Assembly: GCA_011634665.1 (NCBI GenBank)
Contig: WAEK01000012.1
Location: forward strand, 372,001-436,000
DNA length: 64,000 nucleotides
DNA from: Mortierella sp. BCC40632
Lineage: Eukaryota > Mortierellomycota > Mortierellomycetes > Mortierellales > Mortierellaceae
Direction of reading: 5' to 3'
Shown: one piece after another, positions 1-13,571 of the stretch
Layout: every line of letters starts with the position of its first letter
Numbering within the stretch: the first letter of the stretch is position 1
The notes under the pieces: model-generated
Database searches by the model: none
Told to the model about the DNA's origin: nothing
Seen by the model: only the letters and a program-made list of their open reading frames with translations
Position numbers and translations under genes: made by a program

Positions 1-432
1 CCCTGGCTGGCGTGTGTCGGAGTAGAGCAGTGCAGTGCACAAGGGGTTCTGTGCAAGGGTGGGAGATGGGTTTGGCAGCCCTCCTGGCGTGGGGACCCTT
101 GGCCTCTGACCTTCTGCGAGGCATGTCAATGTTGTGGAAATCAAAGGAGAAAAGCCGTTCTATCGCCCAAATACGCTTCTTTCTTTTTCTTTGTTTTTTT
201 TTTTTGCTCCATCATATCTCTCTCTCCACTCTTTGTTCATCCATCTCCATCCTGTCCCTTCATCCCTCTCTTCATCTATTCATCTCTCATCCGTCTCTAT
301 TCATTCAGCCATCGCCCCTCCTCTCTATACCGCTGCTTTTGTTTTATCCTTCCCTCTCTCTCACTCTCTCCGTTTCTCCTTTCGATATTTCTCTACTCGC
401 CTGCTCTCCGACCCAACCACCTTCCACTCGAG
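1..432. other. Upstream region and leader of the UPF0658-type gene
   Basis: Pyrimidine-rich sequence (T-run near 197-206, many TCTC blocks) leading to the ATG at 433. No gene of its own is convincing here; the open frames are continuations of low-complexity CT sequence. Confidence 0.5.
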
Positions 433-2817
433 ATGTCCGCACCTGTCCATGGTCAGGGACCCAGTCCCAGTCCTTTGGGCGGGTATTTGGCCCATCCTCT
501 TCAGCCTACTAACGATTTCATCCCCGGAGTCCCCTCCTCACCCACACTGCACCACTCGTCCTCGTCGAGCCTGCCTTCATACCCACAAACCTCCCCACAC
601 GCTTCCCCATACTCCTCCCCGTATGCCCAACCATCGCCCAGCCATATGGACCACCACCGTGCTGCTCGGCCCGGCCCAACGGCCGCCGCTGCCGCCTTCC
701 ACGACCACAGGATAGGCAACGACCACAAACCAGGCTCGGTCCATAAACATTCTTACGCCTACCCACTCTCATCTCTCGATGGCTCTTCCGATCCCAAGCT
801 CCATCAAAGCGGCAGCGATGTTGAATCCAATAATGACAATCCACATTGGCGCGCGCGGCTGACGAAGCTAGTGCGATTCCCATGCTCGGTCTATGGCAAA
901 TCGCTGATGCTCACGATTGCGATAGAAGCACTACTAGTCATCATCATGCAGACAGTGATTGTCGTCAAATACTTTGATGGTCTGATTGATGATCCCATCG
1001 TCCCTGGCTCGTACCCGCCCTACCTTGACCCTTTGAATCAGTCTCGCTCTATTCCGGCTTACCTGATCGTCTTTGTATTTGCCCAACTCTTTCAGCTTGT
1101 TTTGGCATGGGACGCTGTAAGTGCTGGGAGAACTCTGTCTCCTCTGTCAATATCTCTTCCCCTTTATTTCATTTGGCCCGTTCGGGCCCTGCCTCTTTTT
1201 TTTTTTTTTTTTTTTCGCATATCGAGCGACACAACGACATATTTCAGGGACCATCTTGGACAGAGAGGACCACAGACAAAGGGACGCGGACAGACAGGAC
1301 CTTGGGATTAATATTTGTGGTCTCACTAACCAGAGACCCACTTAGAGTGGTGGTTGCAGATGGACCTCTGCAGAGGCAATCTGTTAGCAGCTTCGCACCC
1401 ATTGGGCCATGCCCTCTTCCTTTGTGACAGTGTGGTCTTGAGGACCAGACGGAAGGAGAGATGGGAGCCGGAACACAATGAGGCGAGTAGACCAAAAGCA
1501 GCGAACTCGTGTAATGCACACAGGCAGAAGGCTCACAAAAACGAGCCTATATTTATTTGGTACCTTCTCTCTCTCTCTCTCTCTCTGGGCTTTCTCTGGA
1601 TGTTTTTGACGGTCCTCCTGTGCTCGCCGGCTCTCACTACTATGGCCCGAGAGACCAGGAAGCCAGGATCAAGACTAGGAACCAGCTTACTCAGGATACC
1701 CAGTCTTTAACAGGAGACAGTGTGCACGGAGCCCGTATTCGTTTTGAGCTAACGAGAACTGTTCTTTTCTAATCATGCTTTTTTCCGTTCCTATCGTAGG
1801 TCCGTGCACAAAACACGATTGAGATGATTGCGATCGTAATCTTCAACCTGTGCTGTTTTGCCTACTCGACCTTTGAAATATCACAAATCCGGACCTCTCT
1901 CTTAGACAGCAGCCAGTTCGGATTCTTTGGACCTGACGGGATGGCGGATCAGCTCCAGGAGTCTGTAAAACCATTCTTGATCGTCGTTATTGTTGTTATT
2001 GGCGTGACACAGTGTCTGGTTACCTGGCTGGCCTACCAGCTCTTCCAAGAATTTGGTTGGAAGATTTACAAAAAGATTGGTGCCGACCCTAATATGAAGA
2101 GTAAGTGTGTGTGAAAGGGAGGGGGAGGAGAGCGCGTTTTCCTTCCTGGAGAGATCGGTGTCAATGTCGCTTATTCCCTTCCAACTATGAAAGTTTGCTC
2201 ACTCTGTCTCTTCTGCCTTCTCTCAATAGAAATGTACCGCGCGTATCAGATCTACTTGGTCTTGATCAAGATTGACTTGTTCTTCTTTGTTGGGTTCTCG
2301 ATCCAGTTCATTTATTTGACACTAACAAAACGGTCAGAGGATCCCGAGTACTGGCTGACGATCATTGTCCTGCCGCTGACGATCGTGATCCTTTACATTG
2401 CAGTTTATGCCGTCCGACACGAAAGTCGGCGGTGGATGATGACCTTCATTGTCGCAATGCTCTGTGGAGTCGCCTACTTTGTCTTCAAAGTGACCCGGAT
2501 GTACGTCGGTGAACTTGTTGGCAAATACGCAGGAGTGAAGAAGTTCTTGACGCTATTTGGTAAGTCCATGATACAGCTGCACTTTCGGTTGTTGTTGTTA
2601 CTATTGTTAATACATCTACTCAAGAGTGGACCTAACCCTCCCTCTCTTTTGTGTGATAGCTTCCCTATGCTTGGTGACAATTTTGGCGACCATCGCAAAT
2701 GCTGCGGTCTGTTATAGAAACTTTGGTAGAGGCCTAAAGCCACATCTGATGAAGGATGGGCGACCTGCCAACAACTCGACCTCGGCCACTGGAGGACGTG
2801 TCTTGGAGATCGACTAG
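433..2817 (+). CDS. UPF0658-type Golgi multi-pass membrane protein
   Basis: Four exons: 433-1116, 1800-2100, 2230-2559, 2660-2817; all junctions are GT..AG and close in frame to give 490 residues. Residues 1-140 are a disordered Pro/Ser/His-rich cytosolic-type tail. Hydrophobic segments follow at about 158-180 and 208-227, then at least five more through exons 2-4. The last exon ends the membrane part with a VCYRNFGRGLK-like stretch that I associate with the fungal UPF0658 family (S. pombe SPAC23H3.04 type, placed at the Golgi; function unknown). The ATG at 433 is the first in this frame and sits after a pyrimidine-rich leader. Intron 1 is long (683 nt) and holds a T-run and a CT repeat. The family name is from recognition only; the multi-pass topology is seen directly. 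Confidence 0.72.
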
Positions 2818-2890
2818 GACTGACGGGAAATGTCCTGGAATTGTAGCATACCCACCCGTCGAGAAGCAAAGCAGCAAAGCAAACTCTTTT

Positions 2891-2912
2891 CACACACACA
2901 CACACACACACA
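2891..2912. repeat. (CA)n microsatellite
   Basis: Eleven CA dinucleotides in the short space between the convergent UPF0658-type and TLC genes; A/T runs follow at 3001-3028. Probably shared 3' UTR sequence. Confidence 0.9.
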
Positions 2913-3040
2913 AGCCATAAAACAATAGAGAATAGACAAGCCTTCCGTTTCGTCGAGCTGCAATTTCTCAACATTAATCAGAGACATTTCGCGGCTCTCA
3001 ATTTTTTTTTTTTTATTTTTTTTTTTATTATTTGGCGCCA

Positions 3041-4832
3041 TTAATGCACCGTGATCATGTCCAGCATTGGTTGGTCGTCTAGAAGGGGAGGATTGCCATT
3101 GGGCCCGCTTGGATGGACAACCCTGGGGCCTCGGTGAATTAAGGGCGAGGAGGAAGCAAACGAATATGACCTCGAGCTTTGAACTGCATTAAGTCTTCGA
3201 GCATTGTTTGGTGTCTCAACAGCAGATATTAATGGTTGCGTGTCTCGAGGTTGACAATGTTTACTGGAGTGAACGAGCGAGACAACCTCTTGTTTTCCCC
3301 ACATCTTTGGTGTCATTTGTGTCCGCATCGACTTGGGTCCACCACCTTCTCTGTCCAAGCCATCAAGCATGGGGCTGACCGCCTTTGACTCCAGAAGTGA
3401 ACCCCTTGCATGTTGGACGGCATTTTCATTCGTAGAAGCCACCTTGTCCTGTAAATCTTCGCCCATAGCCTTTGAGGAATGAACTACGTTGGAATGGCGC
3501 TTCCTGCGAAGACGAATTTGTTGTCGGATCCAATCAAGAAAGAATTTGAAGTTCATGGTTGACTTGAAGAGAAGGATGCAGATTGCGGTTCTGGGGAGGT
3601 CAGATCTGTTCATTACTAGTTCGAAGGTCAGCGAAAAGTCGTAGATAATCCGGAAAACGAAGAATGAGGCTCCAAAGAGCATATCGTTCCTGAGTCGCTT
3701 GTTAAAATGGCCTAGACCAATGATGATTGTCGGTACTATTTGTGTTGCATTATTACAGGGGTGAGAACCTTTGTGAGCAACAAGAGTCTGTCCAAACATG
3801 ACTCCTTCTTCCCTCTCCCAAGGGATAGGGGAGTAGATGTTTGATCCCACCAACCAATTCCTGCAAACCAGATCTGCCCCCAAAATTCCCGTCCTCACCC
3901 CTTACTCCCACCACCTGTTCTCTGCGACCCATAGATCCACTTCTGTCCGATTTCCAGGCTCTTCCCTTACCTTCGATCACAAGGAAGGCCACAAAATAAA
4001 AAGATTCGTGGGCAACAACCACTGTGTAGTAGCAGATGGCCGAATACACCGAATGGTGGAACCATCCGGTCAGCAATGTCACTCGCTCACGGTAGTGCAA
4101 GAATCCGCACACCATGTCTGCCAACAAATATGTCGCAAAGAAGATCACCATCGCCTCCGTGAAAGGCGTTTCTGAAGGAGCCTCCGTAAGGTCGACAAGC
4201 GATCTCCAACGAGTTCCTTGGGTTGGTGAAATGTGGCGATAGGAAGAATCTTTCTGACGCTTTAGCATGGAGGATAGCCACGACGACGCTGTTGTAATAG
4301 TCCACCCATCGTTATTGACTTTGGTTTGGATCCACTCTTGCGGTTCCTGACTACCCCGATCCTGGAACTGACGATCACCCTGTTCCTGCTGCGTGTCCGC
4401 GATCACCTTGACCCACTCTGGGCTAGAAAAAAACGGGGTGGGGACTTCTTCTCGAAGGCTTGAACTATGGGCTCCTGGCGCAGACTGGAACTGTGCCACG
4501 GTCACTGCTGTATCCAATGAGCTATTGACATCGTCGATATCATACCGATGTGAGCTATACCCGTATGCATTGCCAGGTATAATGTCGCTCAATCCTGCTC
4601 TGAGAGACGACCAAGGCGGGGAGGATATCCGAATAGACTGATGCGTTCCAAGGGGACCAAGAATAGAGACAATTATAGCAGTAGCCAGGGTTAGAACCCA
4701 GGAAAGCCGCTTGCGATCCTGACCGATTGACGGGACAAACAGCTTGATGAAATAAAAATATGAGAGGTGAATAGCCCAGCTGGCTAGGAATATGGTCTGG
4801 TGCTCTGGGCGGATACTATCTAGCGTCTCCAT
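3041..4832 (-). CDS. TLC-domain multi-pass membrane protein
   Basis: Two exons on the minus strand: 4832-3971 and 3735-3041. The donor after ATCGAAG and the acceptor before TACCGACA restore one frame, giving 518 residues. Two N-terminal hydrophobic segments (about 12-32 and 43-60) are followed by a polar, Ser-rich loop. A TLC-like core then starts near residue 222: the FFATYLLADM helix, a FLHYRERVT stretch, WFHHSVYS with the paired histidines usual in TLC proteins, and a VIEGVPTI junction. Its last helices (about 288-370) are followed by a basic, disordered tail. TLC proteins (TRAM/LAG1/CLN8 fold) act in lipid synthesis, sensing or transport in ER-type membranes. This one looks like the TMEM56-like branch rather than ceramide synthase, which is inference. 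It is convergent with the UPF0658-type gene. Confidence 0.7.
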
Positions 4833-5617
4833 GGCTCCCGATGTCTTTTGTTATTGAAAAAAGGATTAGGACTACGGTTCGTTGCAAAGAGGAAGAAGAG
4901 AAAGAGAAAAGTAAGGAGTAATGGTAACAGAGTGGGTTATACGAAAGGAGGAGGGAGTGGAGGTAAGAGAAGAGGGCAGAGAGGAAAAGAAGGTTGGTTG
5001 GGTAATGAGATTTGAGAAAGAAAGAAAAAAGAGAGAAAAAGATGGGATGCAAACAAGAGACGATATAAAAAAAAAAAAAAGGGAAGGAAGGAAAGAAGGA
5101 AAGAAAAGAAAGGAAAAAAAGAGAGAGAAAGAACGATGTAGACAAAGCTAGCACCCTGTCATGCACTTCCCCTTTGCTCCCCTCCTTAGCTCCACCCTTG
5201 CCTCGCTCGCCCGCGCGCGCACACCTTTCTTTCTTCTCCCCCAGAGAAATGGTCCGACCAGCAGGCATGGGTTGTCCGCCACGCGTGGCTCACTCCTGCC
5301 TCTTGGCTCATTGGCACATGAAAGGACTGTACCCTGCAGCCACCCTCGTTGTATTGTATTTTCTGGACCGCACAACTCAAAACGTGCGCTGTTCCCTAGC
5401 CTCTCCTGGAGGTTGACTCCGTTGCCTCCGCTGTCACTCTTGATCCCCCCCTCCTCCCCACCTGGACACACACACTCATACACCACACACGCCGTCGGTC
5501 CGGATGACCTCTCATTGAGACGAGAACCGATGGAGATAAGAGTGATGAGTATTTGAACTGATTTAATGAGTGGAGATGAATAAAGATGAAATAAGTAAAA
5601 GACTAAAGTCCCGTTCT
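4833..5617. other. Intergenic: promoter of the TLC gene, 3' flank of the ABCC gene
   Basis: Purine-rich on the + strand (GAAAGAAAG blocks, A-run near 5068-5080), meaning pyrimidine-rich in the sense of the minus-strand TLC gene, as expected of its leader. Open frames at 5161-5556 overlap each other on both strands and lack family features; I see no gene. Confidence 0.5.
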
Positions 5618-8600
5618 CTAGGCATTGCCTGACTCCTTGGCAAGCGAGTAAAAGATAGATCTTGGGTCTGCCAATAGGTTTGTTGGTGAGTCAAACTCAA
5701 CCACCTTACCCTGGTCTAGTACCATGATCCGGTCGCTGTCCATCACTGTGTTAATCCTGTGCGCAATTGTAAGGATTGTACAGTCTTTGAACTTTTGCCG
5801 GATAATCGACTGCACAAGTGCATCTGTCTCCAAGTCAATGGCTGCAGTTGCCTCGTCCAGGACTAGTAGCGACGTCTTTCTCAAAAGAGCACGAGCAAGG
5901 CAAATAAGCTGCCTTTGACCAACTGAGAAATTATCGCCCTGCTCAAGAACCATTGCATTCAATCCTCCCTCCATCTGAGAGACATAGTCCTTCAGGTAGG
6001 AATCCTCCAATGCCTGCCAGAGTTCATGATCCGATTTGGTACCCAAGGGATCAAGGTTGAACCGGATCGTACCCGCAAACAGAACGGGATCTTGAGGAAT
6101 GATTGAGAACCTCGATCGAACATCGTAAAGACCCAAGGTCGAAATGTCAATACCATCAACAAAGATCTGACCCTTGACGGCCTCAATGATTCGGAACAAT
6201 GACAAAGTCAAACTTGATTTTCCAGCACCTGTCCTTCCGCAGATACCAATCTTTTCGTGAGGCCGGATGGAGCAAGTAACTCCCCGGAGTACCAACTCGA
6301 GTCCTGGCCGATAACGAGTTTCGTAGTTAACAAAGTCAACTCGACCATTGGCAGGCCATTCCTGTGGGGGACGATGATCTTCAATAACCTCGGGCGCCTC
6401 AGGTTTCAACTCGACGTACTCCTGCAGACGCTCCACAGAGACAATGTTAGACTCGATCTCGGTGTACTGTCGGACCATCCAGTTCAATGTCTGAGTAATA
6501 CTAAGCGCATAGGTCAAAGACAATCCAACCAAACCTGGATCCACGCTTTTGCCTCGCGAGAGCGACACTACCGACAAGAACGCGGATCCAAAAATGATCA
6601 CGGAGCTTAATCCTTCAAGACGCATGGCCAACCAACGGTTTCCTGCAATCGAGGGGTAGTATGCTCTCAAGTTTTGATCGAGCCGGAATTCGTTATCGTT
6701 TGTGAATCGATCCTGCTGACGATAGGCTCGGATAGTGCTGATTCCTCCAAGGGTCTCCTGGAAGTGTGCATAGATAGGAGAACGGGACACCGAGTCCAAT
6801 CGACGAAGCTCACGCGAAGTCGACAAGTAGTATCGCTGTAGCCAAAGGTACACAGCGCTGAAGGGCAAGATGATAAAGATAAAGCTTGGAGTAGAGAATG
6901 TCACCACAATCAGGACCGAAGCTACCTGGAACAGTGTACGCGAGTATCCCGAGAATGATCGAGGCAGGACTTCATCGATTGTGCTCTGGTCCTTGCTGAA
7001 GCGGTTCAAAATGCGACCCAGGGGAGTTGTATCAAAGAAACTCATGGGTGAACGCAGAACGCTGTGAAGCATCTCCTGATGCAAAACACGAGCGGACCGA
7101 ATGGCGCAGAAGACCTGGAGAATGATCGATTGGAAGACTGTCAACATTGAGTACGACATTCCCAGAGCCGCGTAAACTCCGATGTAGAACATTGGATGAC
7201 TACTGGCATCAGGATCGCTGCTCCAATGTGTCAACCAGAGGGAGGTCGAGATCGATGCTGCTTGAGAGAACATCATTGAGATGATATATGCAAACACGGC
7301 TGAGAGAGAGCATGCCTTCGCATATGCAACATATACGCCTCTGTGGACGCTTCCTTGCTTCATCTGCTCCTCAACAATCAGGTTCTTATTTGCCGGTTCG
7401 GCGGCTTTCAGAATCTTTGATTGACTTTGGATCGAGACCATGGAAGGACGGCGAAGGGTACGGACGCTGGTTGTGCTACGGATACTGTTCCTGCGTGCTG
7501 AGCGGGGAGTTGTCGAAAGCAAAGGAGCTTCTTCAGCGGGGAAGGCGTCAGTCTCTACGACATCCTCCTCAAGATGCGTTGTCTGTTGAATCAATTCTTC
7601 GCTCTCTGCTTGGGCCTGTTCTTGCTGACGTGCATCCCGTCCAAACTCGGACACGAGCTGGTAGACATCGGTTTTCTTTTGCATCAATTCCTGGAAGTTG
7701 CCCTGTTCCACTATGCGTCCATCTCGAAGCATCATAATGGTCGTTGAGTGAGAAAGATATTGGATTTGGTGGGTGACGAAAACGCGTGCCTTGTTGGCAA
7801 GCAAGCCCTTAGGCCCAATAACCTTCTCGAAGATAGTCTTTCCGACATGAGCATCCACGGCTGAAAGTGGATCGTCCAGGAGGTAAATGTCTGCGCGTGC
7901 GTAGACTGCTCGTGCTAGTGAGATTCTGGCTTTTTGACCACCCGACAGGTTGATACCTCGCTCTCCAATCTCAGTCATATCACCGCCCAGAAGCATGTCG
8001 AAATCGGGTTGCAGACAGCAGGCCTCGACAGTCTTGCGATAGAAAACGGGATCGTATCGATTTCCGAACAAGATGTTGTTTCGTAGAGTGTCGTTCATAA
8101 TCCAGGCTTGTTGAGGAACAAAGGCGACAGAGCCGCGAAGGCGAATCTCTCCAGAGACGCGCTCTAAATCTCCACAAAGCGATGCAATCAAAGAGCTCTT
8201 TCCAGAGCCAACTCTTCCAATAACACTCAACAAACAGTCCTTCTTCATAGCGACGTTGATGTCTGAAATGACTGGGTTCGAGTTCTTGTACCAGCTGTAA
8301 GAGGCTTCCTTCATAATGAGTGCATATTTGTCGGATGCATCTTGACCAGTGAGGCGGCGAGGATCTTCAACGATGATGGAGTAGGGGTCAACCTCTGCAC
8401 TGACCAGGAACTTGTAAACACGGCTCAGTGCGACATATGCTTCGACGCACGAACTGTAAAGAATTAATGTGGAATATTGGAGTTAATCCTGAGAGCATTG
8501 TAGTTTCGTAGGGGAAAGTGTATAGAATGAAAGAGGTGGATGTATATGTAGCTTACCTGATAACATTGGGGAACATTGCAAGAGGGAATTGCAGGAGGTT

Positions 8601-10605
8601 AAAGAGCGCAATGGACGCAAAGACGATGTCTGTTGTCATGGGCTTTTGCATGACAAGAGCATAAACCGTGAACGTGGCAAGGGAGACAAGGAAGGGAGTA
8701 CAAGCCCAAGTAAAACTCTGAACGGCTGACAGATAGCCGATCTTCTTCATCATTGCCAGCTCTTGATCGTTCCTGACAGTCAAAACCTTTTGGAGAAAAG
8801 TTCCTTCCCAGGCATAAAGCTTAATGACACGGATACCGTTAAGAATCTCGTTCATTAGCTTGATTCGAGTGTCCTTGTTTTTCATCTGCTGCTGTTGGAA
8901 ATTCTTCATGAACACAGAGAGCCTGCCGTTCAAAGGGACCATCAGGATCATGACCGTGACGCCTGCAAAAATGGCCCATCCCATAGTGTTGTAAAGCAAG
9001 TAGAGAGCAATACCGATCTGGAAGAGTCCACTCCATACAACATGGAGATAAGTAACTAGGTCCTGGAGACGCTGGGCATCGATAGACATATGGTTTACAA
9101 TTTCACCAACAGTGAAGGTTTGCCGAGCAGAATTGGAAAGTTTCAAAGACTTTTGGTAGATGGCTGTTACGAGTCCGGCGCGGATATGCATACCCGTCCT
9201 GAAACAAAGATGGAAGTACTGATGGAGGACAACGGTCTGAGATATGCCAGTGAGAAACATTAGACAGGCGAGTGTATATCCACGGTAGAGGGGTTGTGGA
9301 TGGTCTGTCTTAAAACTCATGACAAAAAGCAACATCTGTCGCAGCAGCAGTGGCTGCGTGAACCCCAAAATGTCGTTGACAGCCTTCCAGACTCCTGCAA
9401 TGTAGAATGGTTTTCCAAAGGCATTTGATATCGCGCGCACAAGGCTAGGGCTAAAAGAAAAAGGTTAAGTGCGAAAGTGCAAAGAAATGGTTATGAGTGT
9501 CAATGATCCATTTCGGGACTAATTTAACAACGAGCCTCGTTAGTGGATGAAACTATCAGCATACCTTTCTCTCTTAAGCTCATTTTCCCAGGCGTCAGCA
9601 AATGAGATGGATGCAGTCTTTGACTGATCTTGTTTACGTAGGACCCAAAGATCGTCCATTGTCAATGGTTTAGCATAGCCAGTTCTCATTAGTCCTGTCA
9701 CCCAGTGGAAGGAGGCGATAGAGAAGATGTTTGCCTCATCCTCTGGACATTTTTGCTATTGAAGACAAAAATTAGGCGTGAGACTCAGGATTAGTTGCAA
9801 GAACTTGATTGGTGGTCGCGATAAGGCTCGAGAGTATATATCAACTTACAAAGTCTTCATCGCCGAGCTGGATACCAGCATCCTTCCGAAGACACTCAAA
9901 AGAAAAGATAAGAGTAGCCAAAGCCAGCTTGGTTCCTTGTAGAGCAATCATAGTCTCAGCAACAGCTTCAGAGCAACCCATCAAGAGAGTCCTGAGTCTC
10001 ATTCCAGAGTGCATGATCACTACAAGCCAATAGACCAGGAGTACGTCTGATGATAGAAAACTTTTTTTGTTCTCCACCACAGTCAGCGCAAGTGCAACAA
10101 CAATGGCTACAATCTCAGCTGCAGATGACAATGCCTCGGCCCCGATCGGGCCACCGTTTTCCAGGCGCGAGAAGACGAAGACCAATATAGTGACGGCAAG
10201 AAGTCCAACGATTCCAATCTAGTAGTTGAAGTGTTTAGAAAAAGGGTTATTTAAAGACAAACAGACACGCTTCATGTCCAAGAGATAGTTTCTGACTCAT
10301 CACTAACCAATTTGACAATCTGACGCCAATTCTTGGAGGGATAGGAAAGGTTAGGAACGCTTGAGAGCTGTCGAAAGCGAACCAGAGCCCCAAGCGTGAG
10401 AAATACGACGGGGATGAGCTTGAGGACAGTCTCCTCGAAGCACGGAGTAAAGTCTGCTGGACATTCAGGGTTGAATGGACCCTAATGAAATGGAAAATGA
10501 ATCAGAGACGGTCAACACATTGATGGGTGTTCATGAGTTCTTCACGTCTCTGCAATTGGCAGGTGTGCTTACAAAGTCACCCGATTGGCACTGCAAAAGA
10601 GACAT
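5618..10605 (-). CDS. ABCC-type (MRP) ABC transporter
   Basis: Six exons on the minus strand: 10605-10573, 10481-10308, 10218-9850, 9755-9565, 9450-8557, 8453-5618; they join in frame to 1498 residues, the normal ABCC length. An N-terminal TMD0 (exons 1-3) precedes TMD1, NBD1, TMD2 and NBD2. NBD1 has Walker A GRVGSGKSS (633-641), signature LSGGQ (723-727) and a Walker B LLDDP in which Asp replaces the catalytic Glu, as is usual in ABCC NBD1. NBD2 has Walker A GRTGAGKSS (1293-1301), a variant signature FSVGQ (1396-1400), Walker B VLDEAT and the switch His near 1452. Such pumps export glutathione conjugates and other organic anions, often into the vacuole (YCF1/BPT1 class). The substrate here cannot be read from sequence. 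Exon 1 codes only 11 residues. Confidence 0.93.
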
Positions 10606-11767
10606 GGCGGCTTTGCAGCTTGGTTATCGTGACAGACTTGTTTGTGTGAAGAGTGGTGCTTGCCCAGTCGTATTTTGATTGTCCGAGCAGCTGTTCGCGG
10701 TGCCGAGTTGGACTGCTCTGCGTGCAATGGTGGGTGCGGACCGCGGAGCAGGGTTGGCGGAAGCTGTGACAGAGGATAGAAAGTGGAGGTCAAGGGAGAA
10801 GCAGCAAAAGCAAACGAGGGCGAATATTTATACAGAAACGGAAAAAGTGCGTCGTAGGCGGCGAAAAATTTTATGGCCATCAAGGTTACGCTTACAAATA
10901 ATGAAACAGGGACATCGTCAATTGATCCTCTAGCAACCACTGATGCCAGATGTCTCGACACAGTCTCGAGCAAAGTACCATCGCCAGCTTCGTACTAAGG
11001 GTATTCGCAACTCTCTCAGCTCCTCTGTCTCTCCCCATCCTCTCCCCCCTCCTCACTTACTCACACCTGCACTCCGCCGTCCACCTTCTCGCCCGCCACA
11101 ACGGATGGCGAACTATGGGACAAAGCTCCATCTCGCACTCGACCCGTTCGGTCCTTTATCTTGACAGATTGCTTCCGGCGCAGACAAGACACACACGGCG
11201 CGCTCTCAGCACAACGCATCGTCACACAAACCACCCCACTTTTCTTTGGAAAAGCTTGACGAGCGAGGAGTCATTCGTAGCATAGCCCAGGAAGAGAACG
11301 ACCTACTTTTAGTTGAAGGCACACGGTCAAAGACCTTGACGTCTTGGCGTCTTGGGAGTGGCTAGCTCTCCAGATGGCGTGAGCTCATGCCATGGTGTTC
11401 AAGTGCTAGCGCAAAGGATTTGACAGTAACGTTTGCCTGAGGGAGGTAAGGGGGCTGATTTGCAATCAGCGCAGACCATGGCAGGAGAGAGCATAGCCTA
11501 GTCTCTGGAACCCAAGTCTACTGGAGCGGAGCAGGATCATGGTTACAACTGCGGCTCGCGAGAATCCTGTGCAAGCCGCGATCCAGGGCTCAATAAAGGG
11601 AGGTAGAGAAAGTCAAGGGGACACACAGCGCAGTCCGACCTAAATGTTTGCTTTCACTTTTCCCCTCTGAGGTGCCACAGCCTTATGCACTGCAATATCA
11701 ACCATTGGGACCTAGACGGACTGGCGCATTCTCTTTCTTTTCTTTGTCTCCGCAGCTTGCCTGGACT
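10606..11767. other. Divergent promoter region between the ABCC and AlkB-like genes
   Basis: About 1.16 kb separates the two divergent starts. Short open frames (10679-10933, 10943-11285) lack codon pattern, introns or motifs. A CT-rich block at 11020-11110 and a CTCCGCAG-like acceptor just before 11757 could belong to the leader of the AlkB-like gene. Confidence 0.45.
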
Positions 11768-12940
11768 ATGGATCGACTGCATTGCGAGCTCTTTGGTTCG
11801 GACTCGGAGCAAGACTCAGAGCAGGAGCAGGACCACTCTTCTCTGCCGCAACAAGAGTTTGATCTCTGTGCCTACGATGAATCCGATCAAGAGAATAACT
11901 GGGCTCTAGCTGCTGACATTGACATGGATCCCATCTTTCGGAACATCATGGAGAGCGTTCCCATCGACGATGAGAGCTCATTCATCCCTTTGCAGTCTTC
12001 AGAACCCCAGCCAATGCATCTTCCTCATCCCCAGATACCAGGTCTTTGTGTCCACACCAATGTCCTTTCTCATAGTGATCAATCGAAATTGATTGGCCAG
12101 ATCACGGATCGGAACTTCTTCAAGGCTGGACTGCAAAACCAAGCCATGTGCTTTGGCGAGAACGACCTCGCATGGATCAAGTGGATCGATCCCCTCTTAC
12201 GCAACACAGGGACGCTCTCCGAACCCTACTGTGACTTAAACTGGACTGCACGACAACCTCTCTTTGACCAGAGTATTATGAACCTCTACTATCCAGGTGA
12301 GAACAGTACCTTGAACATGCAATCATGAGACCTTTGGTGTCAAAACAGATTCTTACCAAGAATATATATATATGATTCAACCTCTCTCTATCACCAAAGG
12401 CAACGGTATCAAGCCCCACGTAGATTTGGCGCGGTAAGAGAATGGACATCTCTACAAAAGATTGCTGCTCCTGAAATACCCAGCTCTCCTCACTCCTGTC
12501 TTTTGGAGTTCTGCGCTAGATTTGAAGATGGGATTGTCATTATTTCACTTTTATCCGCGATAACCATGGACTTTTACCCAGCACGGGTGCCAATGAAGCC
12601 AGAGGACTCTGTTAAGGGGACATACACATCAACCACCGCCCATGCTTCGGCGCCTGACATGGACCAGTCAGGTGGAGAACAAAGCGAGAGAGGTGAGACA
12701 TCAGTAATGTACTCTGTGCGCCTGGAGCCAGGATCAGTGGTTACAATGAACGGACCTGCTAGATACAAATGGGAGCATGGGATCCGAGAAAGGATGGATG
12801 ATATTGTAAATGGAGACACAGTTAAGCGCAAAGTTCGCGTCAGTGTGACTTTGAGAAAGATGCGGCTCGCAGCTTGGGACGTTGGACCAAGTGATGGCTC
12901 TATCAATGGTGAGGCAGATAGAAAGCTAGCCACGAACTGA
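11768..12940 (+). CDS. AlkB-like 2-oxoglutarate/Fe(II) dioxygenase
   Basis: Three exons: 11768-12296, 12400-12433 (34 nt) and 12520-12940, giving 327 residues. The tiny exon 2 carries the iron ligands: it completes GNGIKPHVDLAR with H183-x-D185. The second His lies in YKWEHGI (H274), and an RxSxTLR segment near 288-294 supplies the Arg that binds 2-oxoglutarate. This H-x-D...H...R order defines the AlkB family, which removes alkyl groups from nucleic acids or proteins. The first 75 residues are acidic and disordered. Start chosen at 11768 (MDRLHCELFG); the frame is open further upstream to 11648, but that part looks like leader and ends with a possible splice acceptor. Which ALKBH subgroup it belongs to, and its substrate, are open. 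Confidence 0.8.
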
Positions 12941-13571
12941 TATTTCGAACAAAGTATGCAATAGCCAAGACTACTGGGGTATGTAGTGTCTTTCAAGAAA
13001 GGAGAGAGATGGAAGTATAGGGATTGCTTTCAAGGGAACCGCGGAATGGGTTTCATAAACTGTACTAGAGTCACGACTATTTTATAGAAAGGAATTGTAC
13101 GATTGTTTAGCACAAGATAATCCAAGCATACGACACAGGTTCAAAGGTGGGGAACGCATGGGAATCAGTGGAGACCTCATGGACGTCAAAAACCCCGTTC
13201 ACCATCATCTCCAAATAAATAGTATAATAGAGTCAAGGAACCGAATTTCAAGGAGAGTGCATCCAGGTACACCCCCTGGCTCTTTTGAAGAGCATTTTGT
13301 CGTGTCAATTTCCTGGAAGGGTTCCCTTCGCGGAACACATCCGGTATACTGTGTACTGCGTTCGAAAAGGAAGAATAAAGGAGGCTATGTGACATCCATC
13401 CTCTCCTCCATCAGACTCTTCTCGCGTTCAGGCCAACCAGGACCTTGTTCCGGTGCCAGCCTTAAAAAGCAGGTTGCTGGTAACGAGATTTTCTCGCTCT
13501 CTTCCCTTTATACTTTCTTTTCCACTCATCTTCTGGTCTGAACTTTTTACGACCTCTAATACTGTACCAGA
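12941..13571. other. Intergenic between the AlkB-like and coiled-coil genes
   Basis: No gene supported. The longest frame (13095-13541, +) starts only at TTG and has no recognisable composition or motif. The last 70 bases are CT-rich, fitting a leader of the gene at 13572. Confidence 0.45.

Noticed and set aside
13095..13541. 148-codon plus-strand open frame
   Set aside because: It begins only at TTG, has no family-like composition and overlaps frames on the other strand.
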